A stretch of 64,000 nt of DNA, taken from assembly GCF_036417845.1 (NCBI RefSeq), contig NC_089981.1:20108001-20172000 (forward strand). The letters are read 5' to 3'. Position 1 is the first letter of the stretch; every line of letters starts with the position of its first letter. Below the pieces are notes generated by a model, which did no database searches, was not told where the DNA came from, and worked only from the letters and a program-made list of their open reading frames with translations. A program made the position numbers and the translations under genes. The stretch is from Apteryx mantelli (taxonomy: Eukaryota > Chordata > Aves > Apterygiformes > Apterygidae). Positions 36,540 to 48,600 of this stretch are shown here, in pieces.

Positions 36540-36568
36540 TTTATTGCAAACTACTACAATAATTTATT
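36540..36568 (-). terminator. ZFP91 poly(A) signals
   Basis: Two AATAAA hexamers on the minus strand within 30 bases (36563-36568 and 36540-36545), followed downstream by a T-rich stretch on that strand, a good candidate for the main cleavage site. Confidence 0.55.
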
Positions 36569-39397
36569 GAAGCAAACTGCATGCGAGTGGAGGAGAGACA
36601 TCGAGCGGAGGAGCGGCGGGAGGGCTGTGTCAGTCGTACGGATTGGAAGAGGAGGGGGAAAGGGAGTTATACCAGTCTCTCCTGCACCGGGGGGTTAGCA
36701 GGCTGTGGTTAGAGGACAGACAGGCAACTGGCTGAGACCAGAAAAAGGAAAAAAAAGGAAAGAAAAAAAAAAAAGGAAAGCTACAGGGGGGTGTGCATGG
36801 AGCGGCCGGGATCAGAAGTGTCTGGGGAGGCGAAACTGCTGCTTCACCCCCGTGTCCCAGGAACGCAAGCGACGGCAAAGGCGCCGCTCCGCCGGGGGCG
36901 GACGCAGACCGAGGCGGCCTCCCGCGCCTCGAGCGTTGCGTCACCCGAGGCGAGCAAGCGCCCGGCCCCGAAAAGCGCTTCAGTGCCGTTCTTGGGAAAA
37001 AAATGAAAGCCCGAGCGCTCCTTTTAGTGTTCTGTGCGAGGCTCTGCCCGCTCCACGCTTCCCGCCGGGGGACGAAAGGCGGCTCGGGCAGCGCCGGCAT
37101 GGCCAACCCGAGAGCGTCTCTACTCCTGGCAGCGGGACTAGGAGAAGCGACGCCGCGCAAGCACCAGTTGGCCGGCCCCGAGTTTCCCTGGACAGCAGCC
37201 CTGCGCTGCTGGGGTAAAACCGTCAGGACAGGGGTTTGAGCCCACTGCACTGCGCTGCGGGGTGCTTCTGCGTGGGAGGGGAGGGGATTTGGCTGGCCAC
37301 CCAAGAGCTTTGAGCTGGAAACCCCGATATTTTGGCCTCTTGCGATCCAAGCAAGAGGTTGGGTCTCCCCAACGGAAGAAAGCGGATGTATAGCTCGATG
37401 CCATACCGCCGCGGACCTGACACGGCGCTGCCCCGAGAGACTCGCGCACGGGTGTGCTGCAGCCCTCGTCCTCACCTCCAAAACGGCCGGACACATCTCC
37501 CCCCCGTGCGCGCCACGCTGCTGCCGCAGTGCGCAAGCGGGAGATGCCCGCACCCAGGGCGTAAGACAACCAGGGTTGCAAACTGTTTGACAACGAACCG
37601 CCCCAACCAACCAACAGCGGAAGTGTTTCGACTCGCTCTGACAGAGGTTTCAATGAGAGGGAAGGGGTGGAGGGGGGGGAAAAAAAAAAAAAAATCAGGA
37701 AAGAACGACCCAATAGAAGCTGTCTGGTTTGAGCCGCAGTTGGATTTGCAGGTAGCATGGGGGATAGAGTGGGCACCTAGAGTCAGTTTTTCATTAAACA
37801 GCTTCCAGTGAAATCCCGCCTTTCACTGCCATTCTCCAAACCCCAAACACCTGATTTTTGCCTAGCAGCTTTGCGTTACAGACCAATTTAGCTGACCTTG
37901 TGCTCAGACAAGACACTTCAGCTCTATTCCCAACCACATAAACCCGACCGAAAAAAAAACAAGCAGACAAAAAGAAACCACCCAGGTTATTTTTTACCTC
38001 TTCCAAAAAAATGCTAAGAATTCAAGGCCACCGGGTCTCCACATAAAGCTTCAGATAACAGAGCAAAAAGATCCAAGTCTCAACACCAGAGACGCGTCAT
38101 ATGCTACGCAAACGTTTCCGAGGGCCCAGAGCTGTCCTAACTACACCAGCGGGTACTACGTGAACCACCTTGTTTCACAGAAAGTAGGGGTGTTTGCACC
38201 TGAGCGAGGAGCCTGGAGAACAGGCCTGCACAACACCCCACCGCCACCCCCCAAAGCGGGGCGGGAAGAGAAGCCGACAGTCCCTTAGGCCCGTATCAGT
38301 CTGCCGCGTCGGATAAACAAGCCCGAGACAACCATAGCCAGTCTCTGCATCTGTAGCTTTGTCTAGACCTGGAAAGCGGAGGCAGAGTTGGATGAGGAGC
38401 GGGACATCTCCCACCAGTAAGCAGCTCACAGCTGTCCTAAGTCAAGAGAACAAGTTCCTGGCTAGTGATGTTCTTCCCTGCAAGGCTAGGGAGCAGGGAT
38501 GAGGCAAAAGGGGAAAAAAAAAAAAAGGAAAAAAAAAAAAGGTATTTAATGCAAGGAGTTCAGCGTGACCCGGGAGGGAGGGAGGCAAGAGCCGGCCGTT
38601 CCATCACTCACCTCATCCTCCCAGTTAAAACGCTGCTGCAAAGACTCTCACTGCAAACAGGCTCTTCTCCAGGGGCTCTCGCTCTACTCCGAAAAAGCCA
38701 CGGCTCCCAAACACCTTCGTCACCTCAGTTCTCCCCGCCGCCGTTACGACGGCGCAACTCGCTCCCTGCAACTCCCTAGTGTGAAGGAGCCTACTGGGAA
38801 ACAGCCCGAACCCTTCCCCCCTCCCCCGAGAACATAACTAAAAAATACCGACCCTTTCATCAATAAATAAGGAATCTTGTTACCACAACACAAAAACGAA
38901 ACACGTTCAAAGTGCAAATTACTGTCGTCAAACCGGGATGCTCCTCCTTGCCTCTCCCACGCAGGGCTCCCGTAGCCCCCAGGCCTCTCCAAGCAAACAC
39001 GATCTACGAGCCAGGGCGTTCCCTAGACTTCCTGCCAGAGCCGGAGCGGCGGGGAGAGGGCCACGGGCTGTTTTACAGCTCGCCCTGCTGAGGGGGCCTA
39101 AAGTGCCAAGCCAAACTCCCAGCCCCGGGAGGAAGAGTGAGACTGCGAAGGACCAGAGCGCAGCGATGCATAGAAGTTGGGACCACGGGGGCGGGAGGGA
39201 GTCCTAAGAAACTCATCCAGAGCGCAAACGCTTTCTAGTTTGAGAGCGGGGGGCCGCGTCGAGGAGCCAGAAAGGCATCCGCTTTGGGGGCAGAGTGAAG
39301 GGTTTCGGCCGTTTCCCCTCCCTCGGAGAAATCCGTCGCTTGATCCAACTTGCTCTGGTAACGGCAGCGCGTGCCCCTTTCTACAAAGGAGCAGTGG

Positions 39398-39421
39398 GAG
39401 AGAGAGAGAGAGAGAGAGAGA
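39398..39421. repeat. (GA)n microsatellite
   Basis: About 12 GA units inside the presumed ZFP91 3'UTR. Confidence 0.9.
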
Positions 39422-39609
39422 AGTGGTTGGGAGAAAGAGGATGTGCTGTGATCCACGCTGGAGGGGAGCAGACCCTTCGGTTATTTACTAGTATTTTAAG
39501 TTTTGTTTAACTTTTCTCTCTTTCAATAAGTTTCTTTTTTTTTTTTTTCCACCCCTCCTTTTAAATACAGAGTCCAAACTGTCCCAGCACCCTGCGTGCT
39601 CCCCACCCA

Positions 39610-42600
39610 CTAGGGTCCGGTGGAGTCTGAATCTTCAATGAGCACCTCCGTGGTGGCTCCCAGGATCTCTGTGTTCATGACCAGCCCTTCAGGGTTCGTG
39701 CTGCTGCCGCTGCCCACGAAGAGCTTGCCGTCAGCCACCAGGCTCACGCGCTCTGCCCCGCTGCAGTACGTCTTCGGCATCCCGTCAGGGTTCAGCAGCA
39801 GGCAATCCGCCGGGGCGGCGCTTCCCAGGGGGTCGGGAAGAAGGGGGAGGCCCTGGCCATCAGTGGGCGGCGCAATGGCCTCGGGATTAGTGCCCAAAAT
39901 GTCGGTGCTGGTGATCAGGGCACCCGCGTTGGCAGCCAGCGCTTCGGCGATAAGCACCTCTGGGTGGCTCTTGGCTTTGTGGGCCACGACGCTGTCCTTC
40001 TTCTCAAACTTCTTGCCACAGATGTTGCAGGAGAACTGGTAGAAGGAGTCCGCGTCATGCTTCTTCATGTGCCAGTTCAGGGAAGCCTTCTGCCGGCAGG
40101 TGAACCCACAGATCTCGCACCTGGGGAAGGAGAAAAGGGAGAGGTCACAACAGGGGGGGCATCAGCACACATTTGTAGACAGCATTAACAAGGAGAAACG
40201 CTCAGGGAAACAGCAAGGCCCACTAAAATGGCACGTCACCACAGCTCCAGCTCTTCCAGTTGCATTTGCAGAGGGCTTATTCACGCTCCCGAGATCTCTA
40301 CCGAGACACTGCCTCGAGGAGCAGGCGAAACAACTAGTGGCAGCTCAAACACTCCTACAGGCGTGTGTTTAAAGAGAGCTGGCACTCCAAGAACAGGTTC
40401 CAGCCCTGTCTTGAGAGCTGCCCCCGCTCCCGGTGCGGTCCAAGAATGGGCGTATCCACGGGTCAAAGGAGGAGAGCAAGGCAGAGGTACTCACTGCAAG
40501 GGCTTCTCGCCCGTATGGATCATCCGGTGCACTGCCAAGTTATGAGAACTCTTGAACGCCCGGGCACAGTATTCACAGATATAATCCCTTTGATCTGAAA
40601 AGCAACACCAGGCTGAGCATTACTCACCGGCAGACCTGCTCCCTCTCCCCCAGCTCTCACACACTGTCAGTAAAGCTACCCGCAAAGCTAGAACCAGAAG
40701 CTACCTCAGAACCAGAAATGCTGGGAGGCCAGCAGACATAGTAAAGGAAGAGGTGCCCTCAAGACACCAGAGCAGTTGATCTGGGGAGTTAAGAGGCAGT
40801 TAAGACTCTCTGTAGAGCTAATCATCCATTCTGAACGATATTGAAGAACTAGCAAATTAAGATAAAGCTTGGCTTGTTTTATCCCTCTATAGGACCCCTG
40901 AATGATCCTTGCCACAGGGTTAACAAAACCCTCTGCAGCCCATTCCACTCTTCACCTTAAAACATGGTAATCCAGAAGGGAGCAATAACCATGCTGCTGC
41001 AAAGCAATACCACCTGCCTTAGCTCCACCCTCCCCAGAAGACCTGGAGGCTTTTCAATGTCCACCCCCCCCCTCCATTCACTGACCAGACGAGGAGTTTG
41101 GATTTAGGTCCCACCTCCCTGTACCTGTGTGGTGTTTGGCATGCCTCAGGAGCTGCTTCTGGAGCCGGAAAAGCCGACCACAGGAGGGATGGGGACACAC
41201 ATATTTCTTCTTCAGCAAGTGCTGATACTTTATGTGATGCTGAAAAAGGAGCGCGAAAGGTCGTAAACTCTCTTTACACGGCTAAGACACACTGATCACA
41301 GATGGCATCTCAGCAGGCCAGACTCCAGTCACTGACAAGACACCGTCATACCACAAAGGCTTGGACCTTCAGTGATAGAAGCAAGCCAACCAAATGTGGG
41401 CATCTAGCAACGGGGTAGATGCAAAGCCACACTTGGTCACAACCCGCCATGACTAATGATGTCTGTCAAAAAGGCAGGATTAGAAAGGAGCATTTCAGTG
41501 CCAGTGAAAGAATAGCTGCCTGTTGCAAACGGCAAACACGCCTTTCCAAAAAGTGGAAAAAAATCTCAACCAACCTGCAGGTAACGCGGGTGAGCCAAGA
41601 CTGTGCCGCAGCCTTCCATCTCACAGCGGACATACTGTATTGGAGGCTTCTTCCTAAGAAGTCAAGAAGAAAACAGGCAGAGAGGTCAGCTGGCACGCCT
41701 CAAGCCAGGGCAGCAGGAAGATAAATGACCAGCGAGTGCAGCTCTGCGGTGACGTGAGAGCAAGGGATTGCTGCTCCAATATTCCTGTGCTGGCAGGAAC
41801 CTCTCTGCTCCCAGCACTGCTCGAGGGCTCTCACCAGAACCGAGAAAACCCCAGGAGAGAGACAGATCCCAGCCGCTTCCCCCGGCTGCTGCCCATCTAG
41901 GCATCAACTGAGAAGGGAAAAAAATGGCTCAGTTGGAAGAAACTGAGCCACACCCTTGGGGGAGAGAGGGCAAGGAAAGGAAGGAAGTCAAGGCACGCTA
42001 CTACTTTTTCCTCCCTTTAAAGGCAGATTTCTATAAGGCGCAGAAGAGATGGCTTCAAGACCATTCATATCTCTGTGTAGGGAAGCAGGTCTTCAGAACA
42101 GAAATGAGCAGAGGGCATCACCTACCTCCTCTTGGGCAGCCTTGGGCTCTTGTCATCCTTTCTCCTCCTTCCTCTCCTGTGGCAGGGTTACAGAAACAGA
42201 ATTGAAAGAGGCTTCTTTACATAGGTACCAGGCAGAGTTGAAAAACAGGAGCGTGCTATATCGAGCAAAGTGTTGTTTACAGGAAAATATTACCAGTTTA
42301 AAGCACGAGTGGAGGAATACATGTAGGGGAAGAATAAGTTTTCTTCACTATCACAATGGATTTTGAATTAGGTCTTACACGTACAAACTCAACCAACCAG
42401 ACCCTAATGTAATACAATATCCAGGGACCGTACTAGAGAGCCATGCTGGGAAATACTGAAGAACTGTTCCATACTTTTAGGCTGAAAAAGACAATTGCAT
42501 CCATCAGGTCAGGACTCAACAGCCGCCTGCTCTGGATTGAAACACCAGGTAAAGCTCTTGAAGTAAAAGGGCAAGTTCCCCGAAGGAAGGTAAGTAGCCG

Positions 42601-45600
42601 GGCCTTCATGCGAGTTGTCTCTGTGGGTGCTGAGCGTTACACAGAATACCACTCCCCCTGGAGCAGTGCTCCCCACCTTTCTGACCTCTGGGTCACACTT
42701 TTCTCCTGCGTGACTTTGGGTGACATGCCACAGACCTCAAACCACCCTGCCCCTGCTAACACAGTTGGGCTGTGGCCGCCCGACCGGCCGCTCGGTCTAG
42801 CACGCAGCACATTTTTGGACAGCATTGGCTTAGAGAGATTCATTCAAACGCTTTTCAGTCCGTCATTCAGTTGGGCAAATAACAGTAAACAGGTACCAGA
42901 CAACCACAGGCCCAACAGGCTGCGATTAAAAATTACCAACTCTCCCGCCACAGTGGCATGAGGAACAGCTATTATAAAAACCCTCAACCGCATGTCACGT
43001 GCTTCACATTTTTCTTTTAAACCTGCAACTGTCCAAACAGTTTGTGATGTTGTGATAAAATTCAGCTCTTTCTAGGCTGCATATCAGCAACATGAGATTC
43101 CACCCTTATAATTTACTGCTGCAGACGGTTAGCAAGCTAACACTTCATTAACTGCAAGGTCTAGAAAAATCAGTCAAGTGTAACCTGGATGCAGATTCAG
43201 AAGGAGGCAACATTTTTAAGACATAAGTGCTTTATGCGGTTAGCTCACACAATGCTTCCCATTTCCTAATGCATTTTTTCTAAACATATAATTTTGCCAA
43301 CCCAGCTCAGAATTGATGGTGCCCTCTTATTTCCTCCGCTCTGTCGAGTAATGTTTTCCGCCCTGTGCAAAATACCAGTCTGTGGTTGGGAAGAACTGGA
43401 TTAAATGATCTAGAAGCTATTTTTCAGTCCTCTGAATTAACTATAGCAGCTTAGGCACCTGTCAAAACAAAATCTTTTGCTCTATCCGAGCAGACAGACG
43501 TGTGTTTACAAGTAAAATGTCACCCTCCTGAGCAACAGCCCTGCCCAGAACAGTGCGTCTGCTCGATCACGCTGCTGCGCCGAGACGTTTACAGCGGAGA
43601 TTAAGTCTTTTCTGGAGCGCGCCGAGGCATCGTTATCGATAGCAAGGCCACAAGAGTAACAGGCTGAACGGGCACTTAAAATTCAAGTCGAGCCTTCAGA
43701 AGAGGCGTGGGTTTTATTATGCCCAAAAGTAGCACCCGATCCAAACAACAGAACATTAAGCCCCAGAAAGCCATTTTTCACCGCGGGGGGGGGGGGGGGG
43801 GGGAAATAAGTAAATAAAATCTCAAGGTATCCATGCCCTTACGTTTCTCCAATATAAGTCCGCCCTGCTGCAGCTTGGAAACAGCGTGAGAACATCAGCC
43901 TTAAAGGCTGCCAAGCATCAGGGGCCAGCAGAGGGAGCCCTATTTGTTTTCATTTCTCACAGAGAAGCTCAAATACACAAAAACCTGCTTTTTCACACTA
44001 TCCCAAAGAAAGGCTTCGACACAGGCATATCAATCCAATCGGCCTCGGTCGCAAGGAGGAGAACTTCAGCGGTGAATTCAAGTGACAACGCACCCAGAGA
44101 TTTCGAGGCTCCACCCAAAGCACCGGGGTAGTATGAAGTAATAAACATTTGTTCTTTTTATTTCTCCAAACAGAGCCAGAACACAGCTAGTCTTTCCCGA
44201 GCTCTAGTATGTCAGTCCCAAAGGTAAGAAAGGGACGCTTCCCATGCGATGTGTACAAAGCACTCCTGCGCCTGCCCCTCCGCGCACAACAGAAGAGATT
44301 TTGTTTCCCAGACTGCCTTTCTACGAGTCTAATACAATTCAGACCTCAGAGCCGAAGGCGTTTTTAAAAGCTCGCTGAAGTATTTCACGTTTTGGGGCCT
44401 TCCACAGGTAGGCTGACTAAACCACAGCACGGAACAATTCAGCTTAAACTAAATGAAGACACCAGTTCCTTTATTTTCCTCGCCCGACATGGGCGGGATA
44501 GCAGAAAGCAGGACTTGGAACAAGAGGTTCTCCCCTATCATCATTCAGGCCTAAAAGGGCAAAAAAAAAGCCATCATTCCTACTTAAAGTGCCGAGGGAA
44601 AGACATAGGGAAACCGATAAAACACACACGCCAAAACAAGTATTTGCAGAGTTTTACTCACTTCCTTGGCGGTTCTTCATCTTCCTGAAACTCACTTTCT
44701 TCTTTCACCTCCACTTTAATCTCTTTCTGTTTCTCTTTTTCCTCCTTCCCCTTGCTAGCTTTTCTCCTTTGCTTCGGAGCTTCCCTGCAAAGGTACAAGC
44801 GCAACGTATTCCAACACTGAGCGGGAATCTCCAGGCCACCCGCATCTATGCTGCAACACCCTCAACCCTCTCTCCTCCTCTTAGTCTCTTTTAAACACCT
44901 CTGGCTTGCTGGGCAGGATTCTTCAACACAACGTTAGTGCAAAGGGCTTCTCCCCTCCCACGCTCCTCCGTGTCCTCTGCTTTTTACAAAGAATTAAGCC
45001 AAAACTGAACAGCAGTTCACATCTGTTCATTAAGTCCCATTTCTAATGACAAGTATGAACAAGGATTATGAAGAACCTGGCAGCCAGCAGGAGTCTAAAG
45101 GCCTAAGTCCATTAGCGAACAAGCATCCTGTTAGCTGTAGGCAATGGGGACGACACTGTGCCCAACAGGAGCTATTCTACCTTAGCAGCTAGCAGAGGTT
45201 CTTTGGGTCACATTAAGCTCATTCAACTAAGCTGTCACAACTGTTTTGGTCTAAAAACCCAGTAAGTACGTAATCTGGTGCATACTTTTCTAAGTGGGGC
45301 TTGTAGGTTTCATCTCTTGGGTCATCTTTGAAGGGAACTTCTTCCTCACTGATGAGCATCTCCTCCTCATCATCGCTGCCAGTAGAAAAGGAGAACAGCC
45401 AAGTTTAGCAGCAGCAGCTTAAGCACTACTGCAAGAACATGCGTGCATCACCTCCCAGGATGGGAAAGACACGATTACACAGCTCCTTCTCATCCAGGGT
45501 GACTGGGGAAAGCTAACGCCTTGCACCGACTAAGGAACACGACGACAGCCAAAACAGACAGGCTAGGCAGAGCAGTCTCCTCTCATCAGCCCACCCAGTT

Positions 45601-48600
45601 ACGGCATCTACTGCAGAAGGAAAAAAGCTACCAGGTGAAACGCCCAGACTGAATCTTACACAACATCTCCAGTCCACCTGCAATCCAGACCAGAGATGGA
45701 AAGGCCCAGGGCTGGAGGAGAACAGAACTACTATCCTTCCCACAGAACCCTTCACAGGAGGGTTTATTTTGAAAAAAACCTCAAGCCCGTATTTTCCCCT
45801 TCCTAAAACACTTCATATGAAGGAATACCACAAAGTAAGAGCTTCTTACCTGATTCCAGCTGGAGACTGATGCTCTTCTGTGACCTCTGAAAGGAAAAGT
45901 CACCATTAGGTTTCAATCTGTGTTCGCTGCAGTGAGCTCATCTGTCTCAAGATACCTCCGCCGACATTCAGCGCCAGGAGTGCTGGTGGCAGAAGGTACT
46001 CATGACCAAGAAGCACCATGCCTCTACCAGCCACAGTCAGCATACAGCTCACAAAGTTACGCCCTCGTCCAGCTCCCTCCCCCAGACAGCATCTCCAAAG
46101 GCTACCAAGACCTGACCATCTTCAGGCACTTTCACACCAGGGCTTCCCACGTACCATATTCAAGCTGGTCCGTGTTTGGTTCCGACTTGCAGACGAGCTG
46201 CAGGGAACCAGTCTTGGATCTGGAGGCACGCGAATTCTCCGTTTCACGCTGGCGGGCAGCAGCGGCCGATCTGCTACTGCGCCAGCTTCTGCTGGGCCTG
46301 GCTGTGCTGACGGGAGAGCCGTGGCTGAGAGCACTGGAGACTTCCTCCTCTTCTTTCTCTTCTTTGGGATCTGAAACGTCCGTCGTAATCTCATTAATAA
46401 TACGCATAAACCCCACCATTAATTCACATTCCTCTCTGCTGAACCTTGTTGAATAGCAGAACTTCCCTGTCGACTGACAAGGGAGACCACGACCCACTAC
46501 AAATTTGGATAGCAACTCTGACAAGTGAGACGGGACACATCCCAGGACCTTACCTCAGCAAGCCCTCATTTAAAAGGCTCATCACATTTCCCATTGCTTC
46601 TAACCAAAGAGGCAAATATTTAAAAACAGCTTATATTTTTCTCTGATAAAGGCTTATAAGATTCTTTGCTGGCTTTCATCTCCCCTAAGCACCACAAGAA
46701 AGACACTCGCAACAAACTTCCATAACTGTTTTATGAAAGACCAGCTTCAAAAGTTGGCCCACACTAAAAGTCATGTTTGGAGAATCTCCCAAACACAAAT
46801 TTAATCAAAAATGTACACCCGGTAACAATCCTGAGGAATCTCAGATAGATGTTTCTGGTACCGTGCTAAGACAAAAAGCATCACAAGCACTGTTAGCCTA
46901 AGGTGTTTTCACTCATTTTTTAGCTTCTACAGGTGGTTTGCTTTTTGGCTGGTGGCTGATCTTCAGATACATTTTGGCAAGATAACAGGACTGGTTAAAA
47001 CATCTATGTGAGCAAGTTCATCCCCCAAAAATTGAGATTTCCATGCATAGTTCACTCGATCTCACTTGTTTTTTGCTTGCTGTAGCACTGGCCCTTAATG
47101 AACCAAGCACCTTTCAATATTTCACAAATCCTGATGAGCTAAAGAAATTAATTCCAAGTAGCTGGCTATGCTCAATACTCCAGTTTTGTCAGTGCTTTAG
47201 TGCATAAAGCCACCCACAATGCCCCACAGGGCCTGTGTTCTTTCTTGCCTAAGCTCCAACCCACTCCGTTTTACTTGCATCAATTTATATTACTATCTAG
47301 CTCCAGGTGGGATTCAGCAGCCTAAGCATCAGCAGACAGTACAGCTGAGATGTTACGCAGCGCCCTAAGGATCTGCTGGCCAACTCAGGGCAGAGTCCTC
47401 TAAGGTTGGGCTGGGAAGGCCCTGGGATTCCTGGTGAAAAGCAAACTACACATCATGAGCTAGCATCGTGCCCTGGCAGGCAGGGGGCCAACAGCATCCA
47501 CAGGAGCAGAGCCACGATGGGGGGGGGGGGGGGGGGGGATGAGGTTATCTCCCTTCACTCGGCACTCTTGAGACCACATTTGGGTACCTCCTCCAGTTTC
47601 GACCTCCCATGACAAGAAGCATGTCAAACTGGAACAAGTCTAGGGGGGACCACCACCAAGATGGTCGGGGGTTGAAGCACACCACCTTTCACTTCTAGCA
47701 CGTTGCTCATTTTGGGTCCCTCCTTCCCCAAGCCCCGATTAACAAAGGTAGAATAATCCAACGTTTGGTTGAAAAACCTGCCTGGACTCTAGGATATGAG
47801 GCATCACAAGTGCAGTGTGAAACAACCACCAAGTTTGATGTCTTACACATACCAAGCCAGCTTCTTCATCAGAGCCACAACTAGGACTTTTTGGCTGCCT
47901 GGTTTTGCAAATCTTAACATGAACTATGATTGCTTTACTTTTTTAATCCTAATTGTGAACATCCTCAGTTTGAGTGCTAAATCAAAGCCTCCAGAGATGT
48001 TCTGGGACCATTCTCCAGAAACTTGCCCAACCACTACCATTCTACCAGTGTTAACACATGCTGCTGCTCTTGAAAAACATTTATTCCTTTGAAAGATCAG
48101 GCATAAGGCTGGCTTCTTAGCATGAAGCAATATTTTAAAGAGTAAACATATAGCGGAGATGAAAAAGCCCTTCCTCAGAATACATTTTGATAAAGCACAC
48201 CCAAGGCACCACTAACTTAGCAATTTTGCTCCATTTCTCTGAAGGTGTTTAATAAGCCTTTCCACATGATTTCTCATTTTACTTTTTCCTCTGCTTCAGT
48301 ACGTGTCTAACAGAGTCATTGCTTTTTTTACATGCTGCGAATATCTTTGTACCTCCAAGAAAATACAATTAGGAGAACCATGAAATATTTATTTTACAAC
48401 AGAACTTGTAAAGTAGTACTGAGCTATTCGTTTAAAACCATTACAGTCCTAGACTTTAGCTACGGTAGACACGGCCGCCTGCGTGAGGGTCAGAGCTGCG
48501 CCAGGCAAGCTACACCTGCAAAGCGTTCGGCCGCAGCAGGAGGTGAAACCATAGTGTTTGCCAAGACTTTTCCCTCAGACCCAAGACTGCAAAGCAAAAT

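Larger units (their letters stand above)
36530..39609 (-). other. ZFP91 3' untranslated region
   Basis: About 3.1 kb between the ZFP91 stop (39610-39612) and the AATAAA pair at 36563-36568 and 36540-36545. A long ZFP91 3'UTR is also known in mammals. It holds a (GA)n run at 39398-39421, A-rich runs near 36750, 37680 and 38520, and T11-12 near 39537. A 326-codon open frame on the minus strand here (36630-37610) has no family match. Confidence 0.6.

Noticed and set aside
36630-37610. 326-codon minus-strand frame in the ZFP91 3'UTR
   Set aside because: No recognisable family, and it lies within the presumed untranslated end of ZFP91.
42655-42830. Possible old repeat in the ZFP91 intron near 'gctccccacctttctgacctc'
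   Set aside because: It felt repeat-like but I could not match it to a family or find a second copy in the window.
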